A DNA stretch of 64,000 bases from Lacticaseibacillus brantae DSM 23927 (lineage in GTDB: Bacteria; Bacillota; Bacilli; Lactobacillales; Lactobacillaceae), in NCBI RefSeq assembly GCF_001436115.1, contig NZ_AYZQ01000004.1, positions 1-64,000 on the forward strand. The letters are read 5' to 3'. Within the stretch, counting starts at the first letter, position 1. Each line of letters begins with the position of its first letter. The notes below the pieces were generated by a model, which saw only the letters and a program-made list of their open reading frames with translations, did not search any database and was not told where the DNA came from. Position numbers and translations under genes: made by a program. Shown here in pieces: positions 28,237 to 35,957 of the stretch.

Positions 28237-30024
28237 ATGGGAGAACAAGTCCGGACAATTCTCGCGAATCTTGCCTGGCTGCGGCGACAGCCTGGTAGTG
28301 GTCGCATACGCAGACAGACATTTGCGGGGCTCGGCCTCAATTTGATAATTGTGATTGGTGGCGCATCAATACCCGCAGTTGTCATCAATCTGCTGACTCA
28401 GCCGCAGGTATTACCGTTAGTGGGGATTATGGCACTTGTGGCAGGTTTGGCCTTGGCCAGCTGGTTTTATGATCAAAATACTACCGCCACGCTTTGGGGC
28501 ACTATTGCTCTACGAATGCAATTAAGCCTTAAGGATGCTAAGACATTTCTGAATCTTCCATATCTGGTGCAGACTAATCCGACCATTCAAGCACAGCGGG
28601 CTGAAAGTGCCAAGAGAGGTTTTGAAGATGATGAGCGTGGCGTTGGGCCCTTTGTGACGGCAGGCACTCAACTTTTAGAATCGTGCCTTATCGCGGTCAT
28701 TATCATAGTGATTAGCCTAACCCTAGCCTGGTGGATCCCCGGGGTATTAGTCGGCACCATTGCCCTGACTCTCGTTGCCTTATACCAGCTGAATCAGTTC
28801 CGCACGCAGGCGTCAGCAAAGCTGAATCAGCTCTATTTTCGCCAGAATTATTTCTTTGAAACTGCGTTTTCGAGTCAGGCCAGTGAAGATATGCGATTGT
28901 TTCATTTCGATGGGTTGATGATTCAGAATATTGATAAGTTGCAGGCTGAAATTCTCGGGCTGGAACGGGTCGTCAATCGGCACCAGCAGTTGATTGAATT
29001 ACTGATTAGTGGCATTTCGGCGTTACGAATGTTGACTGTATATGGCTGGCTGCTCTGGTTAACAATCAATGGTCATCAAAGCGTCGGCCAATTTACGTTT
29101 TATTTTGTCTTATTGAGCACCATCGAAGGCCTCGTTAGAGCGAGCAGTTTGGCTTTAAGTGAGTTTTTGCGAGCAAATACCGATTTAACGATTGGTCGCC
29201 AGTTCATCGAGACCTACGAAGGGGCGGAAGATTCGGTGCTATCTCCGGCAATCACAAGGCAAGGGTTAAAGGTCATCTTCAATCATGTCTCCTTTAGTTA
29301 TGGGGACCAGGTGATTATCGATGATTTGAGCTTCACGATTAGGTCGGGGGAATCGATTGCCCTGGTAGGCAGTAATGGCGCGGGTAAGACGACCCTCACC
29401 ATGTTGCTAATGGGGATGATTCGACCAACTAGCGGGGAGATATTTTTCAACGACCAATCAATCAACAATCTGACTACTGCTGAAATTCTGGCCTATTTTT
29501 CGACGATGTTTCAAGATAATGTGATTTTTGCCGCCGATGTCCAACAAAATGTGAGCGTTAGTCGCGACCCCTCAGTCGAAAGCGTCCGTCAGGCCCTTAG
29601 TCAGGCCGGACTCTATGACCGCATCGCAGCATTGCCAGATCAAGAAGCGACTGAGATGACCCAGTATTTGAGTTCAGATGGCGTGTCGTTATCAGGTGGC
29701 GAGACCGAAAAGTTGATGTTAGCGCGGATGGTTTACCATGCTGCCCCCATGGTCATTTTAGATGAGCCCACGGCGGCGCTCGATGCCCTAGCTGAGAGTC
29801 AGCTTTACCAACAAATTCAACACTTAGTCAAAGGTAGAACAAGCCTATTCATCTCGCACCGGTTGGCCTCAACTGGTTTCGCCGATCGCATTTTCTTCAT
29901 GCGAGCCGGTCGCATCATTGCCGAAGGCACACACGCGCAATTACTGCAGACAAGTTCAGATTACCGAGCGCTGTTTAACGCTCAGCGGCAATATTATGCT
30001 GAAGGCGGTGATCAGCATGCTTAG
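28237..30024 (+). CDS. ABC exporter half-transporter (permease-ATPase), subunit 1
   Basis: 595 residues: an N-terminal membrane domain with about five or six segments (about 25-310) and a C-terminal ATPase with Walker A GSNGAGKTT, signature SLSGGETEK, and Walker B MVILDEPTAALDA, then an H loop in LFISHRLAS. Exporter type, without a peptidase domain. ATG 28237 follows GGAGGAGG; the frame extends upstream without a ribosome-binding site. It overlaps the next half-transporter by eight bases, so the two probably form a heterodimer. Substrate unknown; no bacteriocin or lantibiotic gene is near. Confidence 0.85.
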   Translation: MGEQVRTILANLAWLRRQPGSGRIRRQTFAGLGLNLIIVIGGASIPAVVINLLTQPQVLPLVGIMALVAGLALASWFYDQNTTATLWGTIALRMQLSLKDAKTFLNLPYLVQTNPTIQAQRAESAKRGFEDDERGVGPFVTAGTQLLESCLIAVIIIVISLTLAWWIPGVLVGTIALTLVALYQLNQFRTQASAKLNQLYFRQNYFFETAFSSQASEDMRLFHFDGLMIQNIDKLQAEILGLERVVNRHQQLIELLISGISALRMLTVYGWLLWLTINGHQSVGQFTFYFVLLSTIEGLVRASSLALSEFLRANTDLTIGRQFIETYEGAEDSVLSPAITRQGLKVIFNHVSFSYGDQVIIDDLSFTIRSGESIALVGSNGAGKTTLTMLLMGMIRPTSGEIFFNDQSINNLTTAEILAYFSTMFQDNVIFAADVQQNVSVSRDPSVESVRQALSQAGLYDRIAALPDQEATEMTQYLSSDGVSLSGGETEKLMLARMVYHAAPMVILDEPTAALDALAESQLYQQIQHLVKGRTSLFISHRLASTGFADRIFFMRAGRIIAEGTHAQLLQTSSDYRALFNAQRQYYAEGGDQHA

Positions 30025-31873
30025 TCGACAGAATGCTTTTCACTCGTTGCGCCATGTTCGTCGAAACTTACAGGCGGCGAATCAACTTTATCCTCATATT
30101 GTGTTACTCCAACTGCTTAGTGCAGTCGTTGCCAGCCTGACAAGTTTTGTGAGTCTCAGCTTTTTAGGGGTCTTTATTAATCAGTTGGTTGGCGGCCAGG
30201 CCAAGCAGACTGGGTTCTTCTTACTAGGTGCATTTGTGATGGTCGTTTTCTTATTGAACGCAATCGGCCAGTGGTTGGCCGTGAATGCCAGGTTGCAAAG
30301 CCAGGCGCTCAATATGCGCGCACGGTCTAATATGGCTAAGCATCTTGTCGAGGTCGATTACACGACGTTCATCGATGGCGAATTTCGAAATCGATATAGT
30401 GCGACCAAAACAGGTCTGCAATTCACTGGGGGATTTGAGATTTATATCAATTCGTTCTTAAATCAATTGGTTACGTTAGTCACAACCAGTGTGTTAGCCG
30501 CTGGGCTGGTTGTGACCTTGCTGGTGAGCCGGAGCCCTCAGCAAACGGTTTTGGCGGGTTTCGTTAATTCGCCTTTTTTCATAGTTGTGTTAGTGATTCT
30601 CGTTGTTTTGCCGCTACTTGCGGCGGTATTCTTCTCGAAGCGTGGAAGTGCAGTACTGGACGCGTTCTTTGCAGCCAATATCAAACTGAATCAGGTCCTC
30701 TCATATTATTTCGAAATTGCCTTCAAGAGCGTCTCTGTGGCGAAAACACTACGTTTGTTTGATCCCAAAGATAGTTTTCTTGATGAGGCCAATAAGCAGG
30801 TTATAGCAGGTGTGAGCACTGATACCGAGTTGCAATTGAAGTACAATCAGCTTGCTGGGATGCCGGGCTTGATTACAGGTGCCTGTGTGGGTGCGTTGTA
30901 TATTTTAGTAGCCAGCAAAGCATTGACAGGGGCAATTTCAGTCGGCTTTGTGGTAGCTAGCGTCGGATATCTGCAAGTATTGATTCTGGCGTTGTCTGGG
31001 CTGTTTAATGCGTGGGGGAATCGGCGGGCTGCCATGCGGACAATCGACGATTACACCGAATTTATGGCTATGGGTGAAGTCGGCGCCCAACCCGGATTGC
31101 CATTGAAGGAAACTGCTAAATTCCGGATTCAGTTTGAACATGTTAGTTACCGTTATCGTGGGCAAACGGGGTTGGCTTTAGATGACATTAATCTTCGAAT
31201 TGACGAAGGGGAACGAATCGCCGTTGTCGGGCCCAATGGTAGTGGTAAATCTACTTTTGTGAAACTACTCATTGGGCTCATTAAACCAACGAGTGGCCGG
31301 ATTCTCTTTAATGGTGAGGACGTTCAACAATTAGATCACATCGCCTATCAGCGATTATTTGGCGTCGTGGCCCAGGATTTCTTTGTGTTCGCGACCTCGA
31401 TAGCGGAGAATATTGTTGCTGGCACATCGCCACGGCGTCAGGAGCTTGACGATAGCTTGCGCCTCAGCGGACTGGCTGATCGGGTTGCTGATTTACCCGC
31501 TGGCAGTCGGACACCTGCCACACGGGAGCTGGATGCACAGGGCGTCAGCTTGTCTGGCGGCGAGGCGCAGAAGCTAGCAATTGCTCGGGCCATTTATCAG
31601 CAGCCAGAGTTTCTGGTTTTAGATGAGCCGACTGCTGCTTTAGACCCACTGGCTGAGGTGGCTGTGTACCAGAACTTTGATCAGATGATTCAAGGTAAAA
31701 CAGGGTTGTACGTTTCTCACCGGATGAGTTCCACTCGATTCAGTCAGAAAATTTATGTTTTCAATCAGGCTAAACTTGTTGCTCAGGGAACGCATGAGAG
31801 CCTTATGGCCGAAAACGGGCTCTACGCTGAGCTTTTTAATGCGCAGGCACAGTACTATCAGGATAACGCCTGA
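30017..31873 (+). CDS. ABC exporter half-transporter (permease-ATPase), subunit 2
   Basis: 618 residues: a membrane domain (about 25-330), then an ATPase with Walker A GPNGSGKST, signature SLSGGEAQK and Walker [17 protein letters not shown] 30017 is preferred, as it overlaps the stop of subunit 1 and follows AAGGCGGTG; an in-frame ATG at 29996 lies within the upstream gene. Both ATPases keep the glutamate after Walker B, so neither site is obviously degenerate. The pair is inserted between truA and rplM, which are often adjacent. Confidence 0.85.
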   Translation: MLSRQNAFHSLRHVRRNLQAANQLYPHIVLLQLLSAVVASLTSFVSLSFLGVFINQLVGGQAKQTGFFLLGAFVMVVFLLNAIGQWLAVNARLQSQALNMRARSNMAKHLVEVDYTTFIDGEFRNRYSATKTGLQFTGGFEIYINSFLNQLVTLVTTSVLAAGLVVTLLVSRSPQQTVLAGFVNSPFFIVVLVILVVLPLLAAVFFSKRGSAVLDAFFAANIKLNQVLSYYFEIAFKSVSVAKTLRLFDPKDSFLDEANKQVIAGVSTDTELQLKYNQLAGMPGLITGACVGALYILVASKALTGAISVGFVVASVGYLQVLILALSGLFNAWGNRRAAMRTIDDYTEFMAMGEVGAQPGLPLKETAKFRIQFEHVSYRYRGQTGLALDDINLRIDEGERIAVVGPNGSGKSTFVKLLIGLIKPTSGRILFNGEDVQQLDHIAYQRLFGVVAQDFFVFATSIAENIVAGTSPRRQELDDSLRLSGLADRVADLPAGSRTPATRELDAQGVSLSGGEAQKLAIARAIYQQPEFLVLDEPTAALDPLAEVAVYQNFDQMIQGKTGLYVSHRMSSTRFSQKIYVFNQAKLVAQGTHESLMAENGLYAELFNAQAQYYQDNA

Positions 31874-31884
31874 CTTTTTTTAGA

Positions 31885-31913
31885 TTGACTTGAGGCTGAA
31901 TTCTTGTTACATT
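31885..31913 (+). promoter_or_regulatory. rplM-rpsI promoter
   Basis: TTGACT (31885-31890), 17 bases, TACATT (31908-31913), with extended -10 TGT. A strong consensus promoter starting right after the exporter gene. Confidence 0.85.
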
Positions 31914-31917
31914 AGTA

Positions 31918-31986
31918 GCTGGTATTGTTTGCCCCACGATAGGCCCCGGAAACTTATTGAGTGTCAAACAAACACAGATTATTGGA
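31918..31986 (+). promoter_or_regulatory. L13 leader RNA
   Basis: TTGTTTG (31925-31931) pairs with CAAACAA (31965-31971), enclosing GCCCCACG and GGCCCC elements. Position directly before rplM and the layout match the known Firmicute ribosomal L13 leader, thought to let L13 repress its own synthesis. Confidence 0.7.
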
Positions 31987-31997
31987 GGAAACAAATC

Positions 31998-32444
31998 GTG
32001 CGTACAACTTTCATGGCTAAGCCAAACGAAATCGAACGTAAATGGTATGTTATCGACGCAACAGATATCGCCTTAGGTCGTTTATCTTCTGTCGTGGCTT
32101 CTATTTTACGTGGTAAAAACAAGCCTACCTTTACCCCAAACGTTGATACTGGTGATAACGTCATCGTCATCAACGCTTCCAAGTTGAAGTTAACAGGCAA
32201 AAAGGCCTCTGACAAGATTTACTACCGTCACAGTCAACATCCAGGTGGTTTGAAGCAAGAAGTTGCTGGCGATCTCTTACGGGACAACCCAGCTCGCTTA
32301 GTTGAATACTCAGTTAAGAAAATGTTGCCAACCAAGAACACTCTTGGTCACCAACAATTCTTGAAGCTTCATGTGTACGCTGGTGAAGATCACCCACATG
32401 CTGCTCAAAGCCCTGAAGTATTGGACATCACAAACCTAATTTAA
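31998..32444 (+). CDS. rplM: 50S ribosomal protein L13
   Basis: 148 residues with [20 protein letters not shown] and SGKKASDK-like rRNA-binding segments. The start is GTG 31998 (reading [13 protein letters not shown]) after TTGGAGG; a longer upstream frame is the leader RNA, not protein. An early assembly protein. Confidence 0.95.
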   Translation: MRTTFMAKPNEIERKWYVIDATDIALGRLSSVVASILRGKNKPTFTPNVDTGDNVIVINASKLKLTGKKASDKIYYRHSQHPGGLKQEVAGDLLRDNPARLVEYSVKKMLPTKNTLGHQQFLKLHVYAGEDHPHAAQSPEVLDITNLI

Positions 32445-32457
32445 GGAGGAAACTACT

Positions 32458-32850
32458 GTGGCACAAGTCTCATACAGCGGCACTGGTCGTCGCAAAAACT
32501 CTGTTGCTCGGGTACGTTTAGTTCCTGGTAACGGTAAGATCACTATGAACGGTAAAGACGTTCGTGACTATCTTCCATATGAAAACCTGATTACTGATAT
32601 GGTGCAACCATTTGGTATCACAGAAACTACCGGCAGCTATGACGTTCTCGTTAACGTTATCGGCGGTGGCTTCTCTGGTCAATCTGGTGCTACCCGTCAT
32701 GGTATCGCTCGTGCACTCTTAACTGTTGACCCTGATTTCCGCGGTCCTCTTAAGCGCGCCGGCATGCTTACACGTGACCCTCGTATGAAGGAACGTAAGA
32801 AGCCAGGTCTCAAGAAGGCCCGTAAAGCTTCACAATTCTCAAAGCGTTAA
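32458..32850 (+). CDS. rpsI: 30S ribosomal protein S9
   Basis: 130 residues with [20 protein letters not shown] and the C-terminal tail ending SQFSKR, whose last Arg reaches the P-site tRNA anticodon loop. The start is GTG after AAGGAGG, 13 bases after rplM. Confidence 0.98.
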   Translation: MAQVSYSGTGRRKNSVARVRLVPGNGKITMNGKDVRDYLPYENLITDMVQPFGITETTGSYDVLVNVIGGGFSGQSGATRHGIARALLTVDPDFRGPLKRAGMLTRDPRMKERKKPGLKKARKASQFSKR

Positions 32851-32879
32851 TCTTTCGATTATCTCTTTGGAGAACGCAG

Positions 32880-32915
32880 AAAACCCCTGTGGACATTTGT
32901 CCGCAGGGGTTTTTG
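32880..32915. terminator. rplM-rpsI terminator, copy 1 of a repeated hairpin
   Basis: CCCCTGTGGACA pairs with TGTCCGCAGGGG (one G-U) around TT, flanked by A and T runs. An identical 26-base core (32884-32909) recurs at 34769-34794. Confidence 0.9.
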
Positions 32916-32943
32916 TGTGGCAGCTATTATGTTTCTTGGCACG

Positions 32944-32976
32944 AAAAAAGGGAACCAATAACGGGTCCCTTTTGAT
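32944..32976 (-). terminator. Terminator of the minus-strand hydrolase gene
   Basis: Read on the minus strand, AAAAGGGACCC pairs with GGTTCCCTTTT around GTTATT and ends in T residues. Confidence 0.8.
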
Positions 32977-33915
32977 TTAAGCAATGAAGTCTGACGTCAG
33001 CTGGCCAACCTGGGCTGGCTGATCAAGCCAAGGCATGTGCCCGGCATTTTGAATCAGTTGAAATTGACAATTGGGAAATGCAGCCGCAATCTCTTTGCCT
33101 TTATCGACGGTCGCAAAGGTATCATTGACGCCCCAAATCATTTCAACAGGAAAGTTTAGATTTGCTAACTCATTCGCTTCGATTTCATTGGTAGAATTGG
33201 CATTGAATGTCCGTAGCAAGGACAGGGTGGATTCTTGATAGTATGGCAAATTCTGGAATCGATAATAACATTCACGAAAGGCTTTCGGGAGACCATTCAT
33301 CGCTTGTTCGCTCGTGCCCATCATTTTCAAACCGTTCAAGGCATGATCATAGTCTTTCGGCACCATCTTTTTGACGGCAAACTCACCGACAACTGGCATC
33401 ACCATTAGCTTGAGTGGCAGTGGCGTTTTACCTAACATGACCCGACCGGGATTCCCAATCAAGACTAATTTCTCGATCCGTTCTGGGCGAGCCATGGCGT
33501 ACCATAAAGTCCAGTGACAGCCCATGGAGTGTGCCATAATTGTGACCTTGTCGAGATGTAATTCATCTAAAAGGTGATCAAATAAGTCGATAATAAAGGG
33601 ACGGATGTCAACTTTTTGATGATTCATACCATCACTCAGCCCGCCACCAGGGCGATTGAAGAGGAAGAATTTGTTTTCTTTCATCTGGGCAATCAGTGGA
33701 ATGAAGGGGAACATGTCGCCGGTATTGCCAGGCACGACTAAAACGGGCGCGCCAGTGCCAATCTCGGACACACGGAGACGCAGATTTTCTTTCTCATAGG
33801 TAAACCAATGTTCTGTTTCTTCTAAATCATAAGCCCTTAAAAGTTCCTGCTCGGCTTGAGCTGCCGCTTTAAAGGCGGCACTGTCGTGATCTAAACGTGG
33901 TTGTTGATATGCCAT
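32977..33915 (-). CDS. Alpha/beta hydrolase
   Basis: 312 residues. Nucleophile Ser in AHSMGCHW (G-x-S-x-G variant with Ala before His), acid Asp in WGVNDTF, and catalytic His in NAGHMPWL. An HG-type oxyanion segment appears as VPGNTGDMFPF. Substrate unknown; esters, lactones or peroxides are possible in this family. ATG 33915 follows AGGAG with eight bases. Divergent from a TetR-type regulator, which probably controls it. Confidence 0.83.
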   Translation of the reverse strand: MAYQQPRLDHDSAAFKAAAQAEQELLRAYDLEETEHWFTYEKENLRLRVSEIGTGAPVLVVPGNTGDMFPFIPLIAQMKENKFFLFNRPGGGLSDGMNHQKVDIRPFIIDLFDHLLDELHLDKVTIMAHSMGCHWTLWYAMARPERIEKLVLIGNPGRVMLGKTPLPLKLMVMPVVGEFAVKKMVPKDYDHALNGLKMMGTSEQAMNGLPKAFRECYYRFQNLPYYQESTLSLLRTFNANSTNEIEANELANLNFPVEMIWGVNDTFATVDKGKEIAAAFPNCQFQLIQNAGHMPWLDQPAQVGQLTSDFIA

Positions 33916-34092
33916 TATTTTTCTCCTAAAATTTACTTTGAGCACGCGCTAGCGAGTTCTAAATAGTTGCGGCATGCTTCATTTTGTTGTTTCGTTGCAG
34001 ACTTAGAAGCACATTGGAATTCTTTTATATTGCTATTGTAAGTCAACCTCATGCCAGAAGGGAGGTACAGAATTACAGATTCTGTTTCACTT

Positions 34093-34662
34093 ATGGAAAA
34101 ACTATCAATCAGTAAACAAAAATTATTAACCGCTCTGGCCTATCTTTTAGCGACTGAACCAGTCGAAAACATTAAAGTATCAGAACTCATTTCAAAAGCT
34201 GACGTGAGTCGTTCAACCTTTTATCGGGTTTTTGAGACGAAAGAAAGTTTCTTCCAATGGGTATTGGATCATTATATGGAGGGACTCTCGGGAGCGGCCA
34301 AGTACAGTGCCAGCTCACCCCGGAAATTCTATCAGCATTATTTTGGCTACATCTACGACAACGCCATTTATTTCAAAACCTTCAACAATAGTTACGTGTG
34401 GCCACGATTCCACTATGAGCTGAGCCAGATTGGGATTGATGACTATCAGAAGTTTATCTATCGTCAAACTAATGATTCAACCTTAAGCAATGTTCTCAGC
34501 CATTATGTTGTCAACGCGCATATCGGGGTCGTGATGGCATGGCTTGGTGAAACGCCAATCCAGAGCCCTGACAAAATCGCCGAATTAGTCACAGCCATGA
34601 CGAGTAGTGTATTTGCCAGCCAAGGCCTAGATTTGGCGGATGTGTTTCCGTATCGGAATTAG
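34093..34662 (+). CDS. TetR/AcrR-family regulator
   Basis: 189 residues from ATG 34093. The N-terminal HTH reads VSELISKADVSRSTFYRVFE, typical of TetR, followed by KESFFQWVLDHYM. The C-terminal ligand domain is of the YsiA/AcrR-like type without clear family. The start is uncertain: the only good ribosome-binding site, GGGAGG (34060-34065), has no ATG, GTG or TTG in frame at proper spacing, only ATT at 34072; ATG 34051 lies before that site and ATG 34093 far after it. Divergent from the hydrolase gene, its likely target. Confidence 0.8.
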   Translation: MEKLSISKQKLLTALAYLLATEPVENIKVSELISKADVSRSTFYRVFETKESFFQWVLDHYMEGLSGAAKYSASSPRKFYQHYFGYIYDNAIYFKTFNNSYVWPRFHYELSQIGIDDYQKFIYRQTNDSTLSNVLSHYVVNAHIGVVMAWLGETPIQSPDKIAELVTAMTSSVFASQGLDLADVFPYRN

Positions 34663-34764
34663 AGGCAGTAAGGTAGATGCGTGTGGTGAAGTCTGGAAGC
34701 GGGCCGGTAGGACTTCGAGTTCACAGGTTAGTAGCTGCTCAGTAGATCTGGCCGGGAGAAATAG

Positions 34765-34800
34765 AAACCCCCTGTGGACATTTGTCCGCAGGGGGTTTTG
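34765..34800. terminator. Bidirectional terminator, copy 2 of the repeated hairpin
   Basis: AAACCCCCTGTGGACA pairs with TGTCCGCAGGGGGTTT. It terminates the TetR gene on the plus strand and the methylase gene on the minus strand. Confidence 0.9.
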
Positions 34801-34857
34801 TTCTATATAGTGTTGGATGATATCATTAGAACTGTTAGGCTGCGATTAAGCTTCCGC

Positions 34858-35871
34858 CTAGTACGTAGTAATAATGACTTCACCAATCTTTCCGCGTCCG
34901 GTGGCTTTACTATTGATGGCTCTATTGGCCTTTACATGGTGTATCTTAAAGGCTTTGTCTTGATAAAGTTCTTTCGTCAATGGCACGTCCGCGTTGGACA
35001 ACATCACAGAAACACCATCGCTGGCAAGTTCAAGGGCGAGGTCTCGTAACTCCTCTTGTTGAACCAAGCCAAATCCGCCTGCTGTATAGCTGGTGAAGGT
35101 GGAGGTCAGATTAACCGGGATATATGGGGGATCAAAGTACACAAAATCGTTTTGCTTGGCTGAATCCATAATGTCTTGATAATCGAGGTTGAAGATTTGA
35201 ACATCATTGCGACTCAAATATTTTGAGACATAAGGGAGTGAAGGTGGGACGATTTGCGGGTTGGTGTAAGTTCCAAAAGGAACATTATTTTGACCCTTTG
35301 AATTGACTCGCCACAACCCATTAAAGCCGGTTTTGTTCATATAAATAAAACGGGCGGCTCGTTCAGTATCGGACAGCCTTACAATTCTTCCGTCACGATC
35401 CATGGAGCGGATATCCAAGTAATATTCTTTACTATTCTTGTTTTGATGAACCGCCAATAATTCCGTGAGGTGGTGTAGATCTTCCTTCACGGCGCTCCAG
35501 GCAAAGTAAAGGTCAGGATTGAAATCATTGATCACAGCTCTTTCTGGCTGTAGGGCGAGTAACAGTGCCCCGCCTCCGACGAAGGGCTCGAAATAAGTTT
35601 CAAAATTGTTCGGAATATATTTTTTTAGTTGAGGAAGCAATTGGCGTTTTCCGCCAACCCATTTAATAAACGGCGTGGGGGCTTGAATCTTCGCACTTGC
35701 GATAATATCCTCCCCAAGCGCAGAGGAGACTTTAACCTGGTTTTGCGTCTTCCAAGTATCGACGGGCTTCTGAACCATGGACATCAATGTTGTGTAAGTA
35801 ATACCCGACTTTTTAGCCAGATCTTTCATAGTCATGCCCTGGGACAGGGCTATCTCCTTGACAGTCGTCAT
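34858..35871 (-). CDS. DNA adenine methyltransferase (D12 class) with N-terminal HTH
   Basis: 337 residues. Residues about 1-55 look like an XRE-type helix-turn-helix (MTMKDLAKKSGITYTTLMSM). From about 68 the D12-class N6-adenine methylase fold follows: PFIKWVGGKRQLLPQL, the AdoMet motif PFVGGGALLL, and catalytic DPPY in VYFDPPYIPVN. The family includes Dam and M.DpnII (GATC) and M.EcoRV (GATATC), so the site cannot be set from sequence. The HTH suggests that it also controls transcription, as in M.SsoII-like enzymes. It is divergent from the putative restriction gene, 86 bases away. Confidence 0.9.
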   Translation of the reverse strand: MTTVKEIALSQGMTMKDLAKKSGITYTTLMSMVQKPVDTWKTQNQVKVSSALGEDIIASAKIQAPTPFIKWVGGKRQLLPQLKKYIPNNFETYFEPFVGGGALLLALQPERAVINDFNPDLYFAWSAVKEDLHHLTELLAVHQNKNSKEYYLDIRSMDRDGRIVRLSDTERAARFIYMNKTGFNGLWRVNSKGQNNVPFGTYTNPQIVPPSLPYVSKYLSRNDVQIFNLDYQDIMDSAKQNDFVYFDPPYIPVNLTSTFTSYTAGGFGLVQQEELRDLALELASDGVSVMLSNADVPLTKELYQDKAFKIHHVKANRAINSKATGRGKIGEVIITTY

Positions 35872-35901
35872 GGCAATCTCCTTTTCGTATTCGCTAACAA
35901 G

Positions 35902-35934
35902 ATTTTAACAGTAATTACGATCCTTGTATATAAT
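35902..35934. promoter_or_regulatory. Overlapping divergent promoters of the restriction-modification pair
   Basis: Plus strand: TTAACA (35905-35910), 18 bases, TATAAT (35929-35934). Minus strand: TATACA (35925-35930), 17 bases, TAAAAT (35902-35907) with extended -10 TGT. Each -10 lies on the other's -35, so the polymerases should exclude each other. Between them are the palindrome GTAATTAC (35911-35918) and a GATC (35919-35922). Confidence 0.7.
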
Positions 35935-35957
35935 TTCTTTTGAAGGGTGGCATCATA

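Noticed and set aside
29996-30016. Earlier ATG for the second exporter subunit
   Set aside because: It is embedded in the end of the first subunit without a ribosome-binding site; ATG 30017 matches overlap and spacing better.
34683-34760. Short frame MRVVKSGSGPVG after the TetR gene
   Set aside because: No proper ribosome-binding site and unremarkable sequence; treated as 3' untranslated region.
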